64,000 nucleotides of DNA from Amycolatopsis decaplanina DSM 44594 (GTDB lineage Bacteria > Actinomycetota > Actinomycetes > Mycobacteriales > Pseudonocardiaceae). Within the stretch, counting starts at the first letter, position 1. Every line of letters begins with the position of its first letter. Both the position numbers and the translations under genes were made by a program. Positions 35,042 through 43,959 of the stretch are shown here, piece after piece. The notes beneath the pieces were generated by a model, which saw only the letters and a program-made list of their open reading frames with translations, was not told the DNA's origin and ran no database searches. The DNA lies in the NCBI RefSeq assembly GCF_000342005.1, contig NZ_AOHO01000038.1, positions 30,920 through 94,919 of the forward strand, written 5' to 3'.

Positions 35042-35959
35042 ATGACCAGCACCGATGTGCCGCGCACCGCGGGAACGGCCGGGGCAGGCCGCCACGAGAC
35101 CGCGCAGCGGCTCCTCGATTCCTCCGCGATGCTGTCCTACGATCCGGCCACCGAAGTGGACTGGGAGACCCCGCTGGACAAGGATTTCCACGGTGCGAGC
35201 CCCGAGTGGAGCACTCTCTACGGCACGAGCTACTGGGCCGAGATGAGCCCGGAGCAGCAGAAGGAGCTCACGCGCCAGGAGGCCGCTTCGGTCGCGAGCA
35301 CCGGTATCTGGTTCGAGATGATCCTGCAGCAGATGGTGCTGCGTGATTTCTACGCCAAGGACCCGACCGACCCGGCGTTCCAGTGGGCACTGACCGAGAT
35401 CGCCGACGAATGCCGTCACTCGATCATGTTCGCCCGCGGCGCGGCGAAACTCGGCGCGCCCCCGTACCGCCCGCGCAAACTCGCCGTCGAGCTCGGCCGG
35501 GTCTTCAAGGCGACGGCCAGTGGCGAAGCGGCGTACGCGGCGATCCTCGTCGCCGAAGAAGTCCTCGATGTCATGCAGCGCGACTGGATGCGTGACGATC
35601 GCGTGGTCCCGTTCGTGCGCACCATCAACAACATCCACGTGGTCGAAGAGTCCCGGCACATGAAGTTCGCCCGTGAAGAGACGCGTGAGCAGCTGGAGGG
35701 CGCGGGCTTCGTCCGCCGCCGGATCAACGCGCTGATCATCGCGATCGCGTCGTACTTCATCGTCAGCAGCATGATCAACCGTGACGTCTACAAGAACGCG
35801 GGCCTCGATACGGGGCGCGCGTTGCGCGAGGCGAAGGCCAACGAACACCACAAGGCGATGATGCGGTCCAGTTGTGCCGGCCTGATGGAGTTCCTCGGCT
35901 CGTGCGGCCTGCTCACCCGGCCCGCCCTGGTGTTCTACAAGCGGGCGAACCTGATCTGA
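35042..35959 (+). CDS. AurF-like non-heme diiron oxygenase
   Basis: 305 aa with a strong GGGAGG ribosome site. A ferritin-like helical fold with diiron ligands in TRQEAASVAS, EIADECRHSIMF, VAEEVLDVM and HVVEESRHMKFAREE, the pattern of the AurF/CmlI family. AurF oxidises arylamines to nitro compounds; actinobacterial housekeeping members are uncharacterised. One base separates it from a ferredoxin/FNR fusion gene, which is an obvious electron donor. As I recall, the same pair exists in Mycobacterium tuberculosis (Rv0885-fprB). The substrate is unknown. Confidence 0.88.
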   Translation: MTSTDVPRTAGTAGAGRHETAQRLLDSSAMLSYDPATEVDWETPLDKDFHGASPEWSTLYGTSYWAEMSPEQQKELTRQEAASVASTGIWFEMILQQMVLRDFYAKDPTDPAFQWALTEIADECRHSIMFARGAAKLGAPPYRPRKLAVELGRVFKATASGEAAYAAILVAEEVLDVMQRDWMRDDRVVPFVRTINNIHVVEESRHMKFAREETREQLEGAGFVRRRINALIIAIASYFIVSSMINRDVYKNAGLDTGRALREAKANEHHKAMMRSSCAGLMEFLGSCGLLTRPALVFYKRANLI

Positions 35960-35960
35960 C

Positions 35961-37466
35961 ATGGCCTTCGCGATCACCCAGACCTGTTGCAACGACGCGA
36001 CCTGCGTGTCGGTCTGCCCGGTCAACTGCATCCACCCGACGCCGGACGAGCCCGATTTCGGCACCACCGAGATGCTCTACGTCGATCCGGCCTCGTGTAT
36101 CGACTGCGGGGCCTGCGCGGACGCCTGCCCGGTGGACGCGATCTTCCCGGCGGATCTGCTGAGCGGATCATTGAAGGTCTACGCGGGAATCAACGCGGCC
36201 TACTACGCGGACCGTGAAGCCGTGCCCTCCGCGGATCCGTCGCCGAACTTCCACCGGTGGAGCCCGCCGACGTTCGACAGGGCCATTCCGAGCGACTTCG
36301 CGCCGCCGGACATCGCCGTCGTCGGAACCGGCCCGGCCGGCATGTACGCGGTGGAGGACCTGCTTCTCCACACGAACGCGCGGGTCACCCTGATCGACCG
36401 GCTGCCGGTCGCGGGCGGGCTCGTCCGCTACGGCGTCGCCCCGGACCACCCCGCCACGAAGCGGATCGGTGAGACGTTCTCGCGCTTTCACGAGCATCCT
36501 CGGCTGCGGATGCGGCTGGGTACCGAGGTCGGTCGTCAGGTGACCGTGGACGAGCTGGCCGAGCGCCACGACGCCGTCGTCTACGCGGTCGGGGCCTCGT
36601 CCGCGCGCGGCCTCGGACTGGACGGCGAGGAACTGCCCGGCAGCATCGCCGCGACCACGGTCGTCGGCTGGTACAACGGTCACCCGGACGTGCCCGCGAA
36701 CGCGGTGGACCTGTCCGCGGAACGCGTCGTGCTGGTCGGCACCGGCAACGTCGCACTGGACGTGGCCCGCATCCTCACCGCGGACCCCGACGACCTCTCC
36801 GCGACGACGATCGCCCCGCACGCGCTGGAACGCCTGCGTACCAGCAAGATCCGGGAGGTCGTGCTGCTCGCCCGGCGCGGGCCGGAGGACGCGGCCTGCA
36901 CCTCCCCGGAACTGCTCGCGCTGGCAGGACGCGTCGGCGTGCCACTCGTCGTCGACGACGCGGACCCGCGCACCGCGGCCGCGATCGACGCGGGCACCGG
37001 GAAAGCGACGCTGCTGCGCGAACTCGGCCGCGAGACCGTCGACTGGACCGCGCAGCCGGTCGCGGACTCGCGCCGGATCGTCCTGCGCTTCCACTCCACG
37101 CCCACCGAGATCATCGGCGACACCCACGTGCGGGGCCTTCGCGTCACGGGTCGGGACGGGCCGGTCGAAATCGCCGCGGGCCAGGTCGTCCGCGCCGTCG
37201 GCTATCGCGGTGTCCCGGTGCCGGGTCTTCCGTTCGACGACGCCCGCGGCACGATCCCGAACACCGCCGGCCGCGTCGACGGACTCAGTGGTGCCTACGT
37301 GGTCGGCTGGATCAAACGCGGCCCTTCGGGCGGAATCGGCGCGAACCGCACTTGTGCGCGGGAGACCGTGGCGACTCTCCTGGGGGACATCACGTCCGGC
37401 AGGCTCCCGGTACGCGCCCGCCGGTCGCCGGTCGCCGCCCTGGCCGCGCGATTCCGCCGCCGCTGA
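35961..37466 (+). CDS. fprB: Ferredoxin fused to ferredoxin-NADP reductase (FprB-like)
   Basis: 501 aa. Residues 1-60: ferredoxin with two Cys clusters, CCNDATCVSVCPVNC and CIDCGACADACPVD, expected to hold a 3Fe-4S or 4Fe-4S and a 4Fe-4S cluster. From about residue 113: FAD motif DIAVVGTGPAGMYAVEDLL, then VRYGVAPDHPATKRI and the NADPH motif RVVLVGTGNVALDVARIL, and C-terminal YVVGWIKRGPSGGIGANRTCA of adrenodoxin-reductase-type enzymes. Moves electrons from NADPH through FAD to its own iron-sulphur centres; coupled to the diiron oxygenase by a one-base spacer. Shorter than the approx. 575-aa mycobacterial FprB but complete at both ends. Confidence 0.93.
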   Translation: MAFAITQTCCNDATCVSVCPVNCIHPTPDEPDFGTTEMLYVDPASCIDCGACADACPVDAIFPADLLSGSLKVYAGINAAYYADREAVPSADPSPNFHRWSPPTFDRAIPSDFAPPDIAVVGTGPAGMYAVEDLLLHTNARVTLIDRLPVAGGLVRYGVAPDHPATKRIGETFSRFHEHPRLRMRLGTEVGRQVTVDELAERHDAVVYAVGASSARGLGLDGEELPGSIAATTVVGWYNGHPDVPANAVDLSAERVVLVGTGNVALDVARILTADPDDLSATTIAPHALERLRTSKIREVVLLARRGPEDAACTSPELLALAGRVGVPLVVDDADPRTAAAIDAGTGKATLLRELGRETVDWTAQPVADSRRIVLRFHSTPTEIIGDTHVRGLRVTGRDGPVEIAAGQVVRAVGYRGVPVPGLPFDDARGTIPNTAGRVDGLSGAYVVGWIKRGPSGGIGANRTCARETVATLLGDITSGRLPVRARRSPVAALAARFRRR

Positions 37467-37496
37467 CCGACCGCCGAGACCGATCGAGCCGTGGGT

Positions 37497-38732
37497 TCAC
37501 GGTGTGGCGGAGGCCGTCGGGCCGTTCAGCAGCACCGGCAACACGCGGTGCCCGTTGGAGATGAACGAGTCGAGGTGCCGCAGCTCCTCCGGGGAAGTCG
37601 CGAGGGTCATGTCCGGGAATCGTTCGAACAGCGCCGGAAGGGCGATCGCCGCCTCCAGCCGGGCCAGCGGCGCGCCGATGCAGTAGTGCGCGCCGTGGCC
37701 GAACGCGACATGCGCCTTGTCGGTGCGGGTGACATCGAACGCGTCGGCGTCGTGCCCGTGCAGCGCCGGGTCCCGGCCGGCGGCGGCGTAGGCCGCCAGG
37801 ATGGCGTCGCCCTGCCGGATGACCACATCGGCGACGGCGATGTCCTCGACGGCGTAGCGCAAGGGCAGATTCGCCACGGGTGCTTGCCAGCGCAGCGTTT
37901 CCTCGATCGCGTCGGTCCAGGAGACCCGGCCGTCGCGGATCAGGGCGAGTTGATCGGGATGGGTCAGCAGGGCGGTGATGGCCTGGTCGAGGAGATTCAC
38001 GGTGGTTTCATGGCCCGCGGAGATGAACAGGATCAGGGTGTCGATCAGTTCGGTTTCGTCCAGCCGGGCGCCGTCGTCCTGGGTGTGCGCGGCGATGAGT
38101 GCGGTGGTGAGATCCTCGCCGGGGCTCACCCGCTTGGCGGCGACGAGCTCGGTGAAGATCGAGTGGATGTCCTGATAGGCGGCCAGCATCGCCTCTTGGC
38201 TCGCCGAGGTCCGGAAGAAGACGTCGACGGAGTGGCGCAGCCCGCCGCGGGCCGAGTCCGGTACGCCGAACAGGTGGCAGATCACCTCGATGGGCACCGG
38301 ATAGGCGAAGTTCTCCCGCAGGTCGACGGGTTCGTCCGCCGGCATGGCCTCGATCCCGGCAAGCAGGTCGGTGACGATCCGCGTGATCCGGGGTTCCAGC
38401 GTGGCGATCCTGCGCGCCGTGAAAGCCTGCGTCACGAGCGAGCGCAGCCTTTTGTGGTCGGCGCCGTAAGCGGTGAACATGTTCCGCACCGAGACCCACG
38501 TCAGCAACGGCCAGTCCGCGCTGACCTCGGCCAGCGCCGGCCAGTGCCGCCGGGCGTCCTTGGACACGCGCGGGTCGCTGAGGAGGCCACGCAGCAGTTC
38601 GTAGCCCGTCACGGACCAGGCCACCACACCACCCGGCAACTCCACTCGGGTGATCGGTCCACGTTCGCGCAGCCGCTCGTTCTCGGCGTGGATGTCGTGG
38701 CCGTTCGGGTCCAGCACCAGGGGACGTGTCAC
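37497..38732 (-). CDS. Cytochrome P450 (CYP107-like)
   Basis: 411 aa, GTG start. I-helix oxygen-binding motif [15 protein letters not shown]-helix ETLR, and haem loop [17 protein letters not shown] with Cys351 as haem ligand. Length and motifs match soluble actinobacterial class I P450s of the CYP105/107 type, which hydroxylate macrolides, steroids and other small molecules. Convergent with the FprB-like gene (30-bp gap), which could supply electrons, though no dedicated ferredoxin gene adjoins it. No biosynthetic cluster is visible around it. Confidence 0.95.
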   Translation of the reverse strand: MTRPLVLDPNGHDIHAENERLRERGPITRVELPGGVVAWSVTGYELLRGLLSDPRVSKDARRHWPALAEVSADWPLLTWVSVRNMFTAYGADHKRLRSLVTQAFTARRIATLEPRITRIVTDLLAGIEAMPADEPVDLRENFAYPVPIEVICHLFGVPDSARGGLRHSVDVFFRTSASQEAMLAAYQDIHSIFTELVAAKRVSPGEDLTTALIAAHTQDDGARLDETELIDTLILFISAGHETTVNLLDQAITALLTHPDQLALIRDGRVSWTDAIEETLRWQAPVANLPLRYAVEDIAVADVVIRQGDAILAAYAAAGRDPALHGHDADAFDVTRTDKAHVAFGHGAHYCIGAPLARLEAAIALPALFERFPDMTLATSPEELRHLDSFISNGHRVLPVLLNGPTASATP

Positions 38733-39052
38733 CGGGGATCACCCTTTCTCGGCGGATCGGACCGGGTCCAGCGTGCCAGCGGTGCCGTCGCCCGGCTATT
38801 CGCCGATCGGTGGCGAAGACACGCTACTGAACGTGTCCGTGACACCACCGGCCACGAGGACGCGGCGGTCCGCAACTTCGGCGCGCACTGGAGAAAGCGA
38901 ACGGTCACACCGCACGCAGGCCGGCGATCTCGACGAGGTGACCGCGTCATGGTGGTGCCAGCGCTACCACGAGTCTTCCCTCCCGCGGGATCGATCCCGG
39001 CCCTCGCCGACCGTAGGTTTTGGCGAGAGAGATCACCACCGCTTAAGGGGAC
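38733..39052. other. 320-bp divergent intergenic region
   Basis: Lies between the P450 gene start and the ABC exporter start. It must hold both promoters. I see an AAGGGGAC ribosome site right before 39053 but no repeats, hairpins or convincing small gene; frames through it have biased composition without recognisable motifs. Confidence 0.6.
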
Positions 39053-39796
39053 ATGATGAATTCAGGGGGCGCGTGCGCCTTGAAGCTGGAATCCGTGAGC
39101 AAGGTCTACGGATCCGGCGACGGCGCGGTCACGGCTTTGAACGGGGTGACCGTCGAAGTGCGCAGGGGCACCTTCACCGCGGTGATGGGACCGTCGGGCT
39201 CGGGCAAGAGCACTTTCCTGCACTGCGCGGCAGGGCTGGACAAGCCGAGCTCGGGCCGGGTGCTGCTGGGGGACACGGAACTGAGCAGGCTGCGGGAGAA
39301 AGCGCTCACCGAGCTGCGGAGGACCCGCATCGGATTCATCTTCCAGGCCTACAACCTGTTGCCGTCGCTGAACGTGCTGCAGAACATCACCCTGCCGACG
39401 CGGCTGGCCGGGAAGAAGCCGGACCCGCAGTGGCTGCGTGAAATCGTCGAGGGAGTCGGGATCGCGAAGCGGCTCGAGCACCGTCCGTCGGAACTCTCCG
39501 GTGGCCAGCAGCAACGGGTCGCGATCGCCCGCGCGCTGATCACCCGGCCGGAGGTCGTCCTCGCCGACGAACCGACCGGGGCGCTCGACACGCGAACCGC
39601 TCGCCAGGTGCTCGACCTGCTTCGCTCCATTGTGGACCAGATGGGGCAGACCGTGCTGATGGTCACGCACGACCCGGTCGCGGCGTCGGCCGCGCACGGT
39701 GTGCTGTTCCTCGCCGACGGCGAACTCGCGGGTCACCTCCCGCGGCCGACGCCGGAGCGGGTCGCCGAGCGCATGACCCACCTCGGGGAGTGGTGA
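39053..39796 (+). CDS. ABC transporter ATPase (MacB/LolD type)
   Basis: 247 aa; two adjacent ATGs (39053 and 39056) follow AAGGGGAC. Walker A GPSGSGKST near residue 46, signature LSGGQQQRVAIARAL near 148, Walker B VVLADEPTGALDTRT, H-loop MVTHDPVAA. The EPTGALD form and short length match ATPases that work with FtsX-type permeases; the next gene is one, 4 bp away. These systems export peptides or drugs or drive extracytoplasmic work. No two-component system adjoins this pair. Confidence 0.94.
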   Translation: MMNSGGACALKLESVSKVYGSGDGAVTALNGVTVEVRRGTFTAVMGPSGSGKSTFLHCAAGLDKPSSGRVLLGDTELSRLREKALTELRRTRIGFIFQAYNLLPSLNVLQNITLPTRLAGKKPDPQWLREIVEGVGIAKRLEHRPSELSGGQQQRVAIARALITRPEVVLADEPTGALDTRTARQVLDLLRSIVDQMGQTVLMVTHDPVAASAAHGVLFLADGELAGHLPRPTPERVAERMTHLGEW

Positions 39797-39800
39797 CGTC

Positions 39801-42371
39801 ATGTGGGATTTGGCATGGCAGACGACGAAGACCCGCTTGAGCGGTTTCGTCGGCGCGTTCGTCGCGATCCTGTGCGGGACGGCGCTGGTCGCCGGCTGCG
39901 GCGTCCTGATGGAATCCGGTCTGCGGGCGGGTGTCCCGACCCAGCGGTACGCCGACGCGGCGGTCGTCGTGGGCGGTCGGCAGACGGTCGACCCGCCCGG
40001 TGCCGGACCGCTCGACAGCAAGCAGGTCGCGGAGCAGGCTTCGGTGCCGGTGACGCTCACCGGGGCGATCACCGCTGTGCCCGGGGTTCGTGGCGTGGTG
40101 GCGGAGCAGAGTTTCCCGGCCAACGTGGTGACCGCCGACGGCCGGGCGCTGAACGGCCCCGAAGGCGGCCAGTCGCTGGGCCATAACTGGGACGCCGCCG
40201 CACTGGCGCCGTTCTCGCTGCGTGAGGGCCGGGCGCCCACCGGTGCCGACGAGGTGGTCCTGGACGCTGAACTGGCGTCCCGGAGCGGGGTGTCGGTCGG
40301 ACAGCGCGTGAAGATCGCCGCCCGTTCGACACCGGCCGACTTCCGGGTCTCCGGTATCGCCGCTCCGAAGACGGGCGACGGCCTCACCCGGCAGTCGGCG
40401 GTGTTCTTCTCGCCGGAGAAGGCCACCGAACTCGCCGGGACACCCGGACAGGCTCACGCCATCGGCGTGCTGGCGGATCCGGGCGTCACGCCGGGCGACC
40501 TCGCCGACCGGATCCGCGACGCGGTCGGTGCCGACACCGTGACGGTGACGACCGGGGTCGAGCGCAGCACGGTCGAGTTCCTCGACGTCAGCCAGACCCG
40601 GATGCTGCTGATGGCGCTCGCGGGCTCGTTCGGCGGCTTCGCCCTCCTCATCGCGGTGTTCGTCGTGGCCAGCACGCTGGCGCTGGTCATCAACCAGCGC
40701 CGCCGGGAGTTCGCGTTGCTGCGCGCGATCGCGGCGACACCGCAGCAGATCCGCAAGCTCATCGGCGCCGAGACGATGCTGGTCGCGTCGGTCGCCGGGG
40801 TGCTGGGCAGCGGTCTCGGGGTGGCGGTGGGCTTCGGGCTGAGGAACGCCTTCGGTGCCATCGGGGTGATCCCGCCGGACTTCGAATTGGCGATCAGCCC
40901 GATCCCGCTCGTCGCCGCGCTGGCGCTGGGTCTCGGCACGGCACGGTTGGCCGCCTGGTCGGCGTCGCGGCGTCCGTCGTCGATCCGCCCGGTGGAGGCG
41001 CTCGGCGAGGCCGCGGTGGAGCGGCGTGAACTCGGCCGTGTGCGGGTCGTCGTCGGCTGCGCGCTGGTGGTGGCCGGTCTCGGCGGTTCGATGGTCCCGA
41101 TCTTCCTGCGTGGCGAGCCCGGCCTCGCGGCCTCCTCGATGTCGGCGCTGATCATCGTGATCGGACTGGCCGTGCTGGGCCCGAAGGTGGTCGCCCTCAT
41201 GACGCGGCTGATCGCCCCGGTGCTGAATCGGACGTCGCGGATCAGCGGCTACCTGGCCGCCGCGAACAGCCAGGCCAACTCGCGGCGGTTGGCCGCCGCG
41301 GTGACGCCGGTGATGCTGGCGGTCTCGTTCGCGCTCTCCATGTTCTACAGCCAGACCTCGGCGGCCGCCGCGCGGCAGGAGGAGACCGTCGAGTCGACCA
41401 CGGCGGACTATGTCCTCGCCAGTGGTACGGGCGGGCTGTCACCGGAGGTGGCCGAGGCGGCACGGCGCGTCCCCGGAGTCGCCGCCGTGACCCCGGTCGT
41501 GCGCACCGAGGTGCTGAACACGGTGCAGGAGCAGGACCGCGTGCGTGTCGAGCGGTACGCGGCGCAGGGGCTGGACGGCGCGCAGGTCCGCGGAAACCTC
41601 GATCTGGGTGTCGTGTCGGGCAAGATCACCGACCTGACCGGGAACACCGTCGCGATGAGCGAATCGGAAGCCGGCTGGTACGAGAAGAAGATCGGCGACG
41701 AGGTCGAGTTCTACTTCGGCGACGGCGCCCCGGCGAAGCTGCGGCTGGTCGCCACCTACACCCGCGACCAGGCTTTCGGCCGCTACGTGCTGCCCGCCGA
41801 TCTCGCGAGGGCGCACACCGGCGACCGCATGGACGATTCGGTGCTGGTCCGGCAGCAATCCGACGCGGACTCCGCGACCGTGACCGCCGCCCTGCGCGAC
41901 CTCGCCGGCCGGTACCCGGGTCTGGCCGTGACGCCGGGTTCGGCGGTGGCCGCGCCCGCCGGTGGGCAGCAGCAAGCCCAGTTCTACGTGAACCTGGTCG
42001 CGGTCGGCGTGATCCTCGGCTACGTCGTGATTTCGGTGGCGAACACGCTGGTGATGAGCACGGCACAGCGCTCGCGGGAATTCGCGCTGCTGCGCCTGAT
42101 CGGCACCACGAAGCGCCAGGTGATGCGGATGATGCGCTTCGAAGCACTGGCGACGGTGGGGGTCGCCGCGTTGCTGGGGACCGTGGTGGCGGCGGTGCCC
42201 CTGATGCTGCTGAACCTCGGTCTGCGCGGGACACCGCTGCCGTCCGGAACGATCGCCGTCTTCGGCGGGGTCATCGCCGGAGCGATCCTGCTCGGCCTGG
42301 TCTCGCTCGGCCTCGCCACCCATGTCGCGCTGCGGTCGAAGCCGATCGAGGCGATCGGAATCCGCGAGTAG
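39801..42371 (+). CDS. FtsX-family ABC exporter permease, two-module
   Basis: 856 aa. Two FtsX modules: helices around residues 265-290 (LLMALAGSFGGFALLIAVFVV), then two more near 325-390, a central helix pair near 415-465, and a C-terminal module (LVAVGVILGYVVISVANTLVMS; REFALLRLIGTTKRQVMRMM; two last helices). Both modules carry REFALLR followed by I-(A/G)-(A/T)-T, the loop that touches the ATPase. Large extracytoplasmic domains lie between. Works with the preceding ATPase. Substrate unknown. Confidence 0.93.
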   Translation: MWDLAWQTTKTRLSGFVGAFVAILCGTALVAGCGVLMESGLRAGVPTQRYADAAVVVGGRQTVDPPGAGPLDSKQVAEQASVPVTLTGAITAVPGVRGVVAEQSFPANVVTADGRALNGPEGGQSLGHNWDAAALAPFSLREGRAPTGADEVVLDAELASRSGVSVGQRVKIAARSTPADFRVSGIAAPKTGDGLTRQSAVFFSPEKATELAGTPGQAHAIGVLADPGVTPGDLADRIRDAVGADTVTVTTGVERSTVEFLDVSQTRMLLMALAGSFGGFALLIAVFVVASTLALVINQRRREFALLRAIAATPQQIRKLIGAETMLVASVAGVLGSGLGVAVGFGLRNAFGAIGVIPPDFELAISPIPLVAALALGLGTARLAAWSASRRPSSIRPVEALGEAAVERRELGRVRVVVGCALVVAGLGGSMVPIFLRGEPGLAASSMSALIIVIGLAVLGPKVVALMTRLIAPVLNRTSRISGYLAAANSQANSRRLAAAVTPVMLAVSFALSMFYSQTSAAAARQEETVESTTADYVLASGTGGLSPEVAEAARRVPGVAAVTPVVRTEVLNTVQEQDRVRVERYAAQGLDGAQVRGNLDLGVVSGKITDLTGNTVAMSESEAGWYEKKIGDEVEFYFGDGAPAKLRLVATYTRDQAFGRYVLPADLARAHTGDRMDDSVLVRQQSDADSATVTAALRDLAGRYPGLAVTPGSAVAAPAGGQQQAQFYVNLVAVGVILGYVVISVANTLVMSTAQRSREFALLRLIGTTKRQVMRMMRFEALATVGVAALLGTVVAAVPLMLLNLGLRGTPLPSGTIAVFGGVIAGAILLGLVSLGLATHVALRSKPIEAIGIRE

Positions 42372-42423
42372 CGTGCTCCCCGTCGTCGGGTCAGCCCTCC
42401 GCGGCCGGCCGGACGGCGGGGGC

Positions 42424-42486
42424 GTGAGTCCCGAGCGCCACGTTCGAGACGGTGAGTGTCCCGGGCGAGGCGCTTGAGACCCGCCG
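42424..42486. repeat. Dispersed 63-bp repeat, copy 2
   Basis: Contains CACGTTCGAGACGGTGAG and CCCGGGCGAGGCGCTTGAGA; reverse complement of the element at 18044-18107 with about five differences. Located in the 248-bp gap after the FtsX gene. The rest of this gap has no gene. Confidence 0.75.
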
Positions 42487-42619
42487 ATCCTCGCCGAGCG
42501 GACGTCCGTCCACCAGGCCCGGCCGGAGCAATGTGCCCGATATGTCGGGCAGGTCACTCTTGATCTCCACCTAGGTCGAGGGTGAACCCTGGCTTTACCA
42601 CCTGCTTCGAGGAGTGAAC

Positions 42620-42873
42620 ATGAGTGAGGACAAGGGTTTCTACTCGATCATCGAGTACGCGGTCGACGGACCGGAGACCCAGGCGGCCTGGTCAGCTGGG
42701 CGAGCGAGGCGGACTACCGGCATTTCGAAGAGACGTCGGACACCGCCGGACGGCTCGCGGCCATCCAAGCGGCGCTCGACGGTCTGCCCGGTGAGGCCGA
42801 GCCGCGGGTGAGCGCGAGTCCTCGCTACCGCGTCGTCCGGGAGACCGGCCCCGGCCCGCGAACGGGTGACTGA
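42620..42873 (+). pseudogene. ABM-domain gene with internal deletion and frameshift
   Basis: The ATG at 42620 has a good site (GAGGAG) and opens MSEDKGFYSIIEYAVDGPET, a normal ABM-type start. After about residue 23 the frame becomes nonsense, but the +1-shifted frame from 42688 reads LVSWASEADYRHFEETSD, then GRLAAIQAALDGLPGEAEP and RYRVVRETGPGPRTGD to a stop at 42871-42873. That is the sensible C-terminal half of the same family (SW-SEADYRHFEE). The middle of the domain (about 30 residues) is missing at the junction near 42685, so a deletion not divisible by three removed it. A sequencing error alone would not explain the lost segment. Confidence 0.75.
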
Positions 42874-42981
42874 CACCGGGCCGGGAAGGCCGAAAGTCCC
42901 GGTCCGAAGAGGACCACGGTCACTCCCGGCCCCCGCTACCGCACGACAGGCTGAGGGGACCCTCTCCGGCTAGGAGTCGCG

Positions 42982-43959
42982 ATGATCCTCACCGAAGCAC
43001 CGGTCGTCACCGCCGCGCTGGAGGCCGCCGTCCGGGCGCCGTCACCCCACAACACCCAGCCGTGGCTCTTCGAACTCGGGCCGGACGTCATCGGCGTCGT
43101 CCTCGACGAGGACCGCGGGCTCGAGGTCTGTGACCCGGACCGGCGCGAGGCGCGCTTGTCCTGCGGTGCGGCGTTGCTGAATCTCGAACTCGCGATCGCC
43201 GTCGCCGGGCGGTCCTGCGACGTGGAGTTCCTGCCGGAGAAGGACCGGCCGGAACTCCTGGCCAAGGTCGGGATCGGGCTCCGGCACCGGCCGACCGCGG
43301 CGGAACAGCGCCTGGCGGCGTCGATCCGCGTGCGCTACAGCAACCGGCGGCCGTTCGCCTCGACCCCGGTCCCGGCCTGGGCCCGGCACGCGGTGCGGCG
43401 GGCGGCCAGGGAAGAGGGCGCGAAGCTGATCCTGCTCGACGAGGTCGGCCTGCTGGAAACCGTCGCGGGACTCATCCGGCGGGCGGATCACATCCAGCTG
43501 CTCGATGAACGCTTCCAAGCGGAACTCCGGGAATGGACAAGGGAAGCCGGGAGCCATGACGGCGTCCCGGCCTACGCGGGCGGACCCCGCCCCTCGGGCG
43601 GACTGTTGCCGGTCCGGCACCACGGGGAGAGCGACCGGGTCCGGGAATTCGAACGCGACCCGGTCGTCGCGGTGCTGACGACACCGACCGATGGGCCGCT
43701 CGCCCAGATCCGGGCCGGGCGCGCGATGCAGCGGGCGTTGCTGACGGCGACTTCGCTCGGCCTCAGCGTGTCGTTCTATTCGCAGCCCATGGAAATCCCC
43801 TCCGCACGCGCCGCCCTCCGGTCACTGCTCGGCGAGAACGAGCACCCGCAGGTCGGTTTCCGTCTGGGTTATGGCTTCCCGGGCACGACCACCCCGCGAC
43901 GGCCGGTCGAAGAGGTCACCCGGTCCAGGCCGGACTCGGAAGGCCTGCGGCGGCGATAG
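42982..43959 (+). CDS. Acg-family FMN-binding nitroreductase-like protein
   Basis: 325 aa, AGGAGT ribosome site. Acg-family pattern: AAVRAPSPHNTQPWLFELG at the start (FMN phosphate loop), DRRGLEVCDPDRREARLSCGAALLNLELA region, YSNRRPFAS, and MQRALLTATSLGLSVSFYSQPME near the end. Mycobacterial Acg is a DosR-regulated protein thought to sequester FMN rather than reduce nitro groups. Its last 91 bp overlap, on the opposite strand, the end of the DJ-1-like gene. Role unknown. Confidence 0.85.
   Translation: MILTEAPVVTAALEAAVRAPSPHNTQPWLFELGPDVIGVVLDEDRGLEVCDPDRREARLSCGAALLNLELAIAVAGRSCDVEFLPEKDRPELLAKVGIGLRHRPTAAEQRLAASIRVRYSNRRPFASTPVPAWARHAVRRAAREEGAKLILLDEVGLLETVAGLIRRADHIQLLDERFQAELREWTREAGSHDGVPAYAGGPRPSGGLLPVRHHGESDRVREFERDPVVAVLTTPTDGPLAQIRAGRAMQRALLTATSLGLSVSFYSQPMEIPSARAALRSLLGENEHPQVGFRLGYGFPGTTTPRRPVEEVTRSRPDSEGLRRR

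Noticed and set aside
37497..42371. Natural-product cluster around the P450, FprB and ABC exporter
   Set aside because: No synthase, synthetase, precursor peptide or tailoring set is present; the genes are unlinked in strand and spacing.
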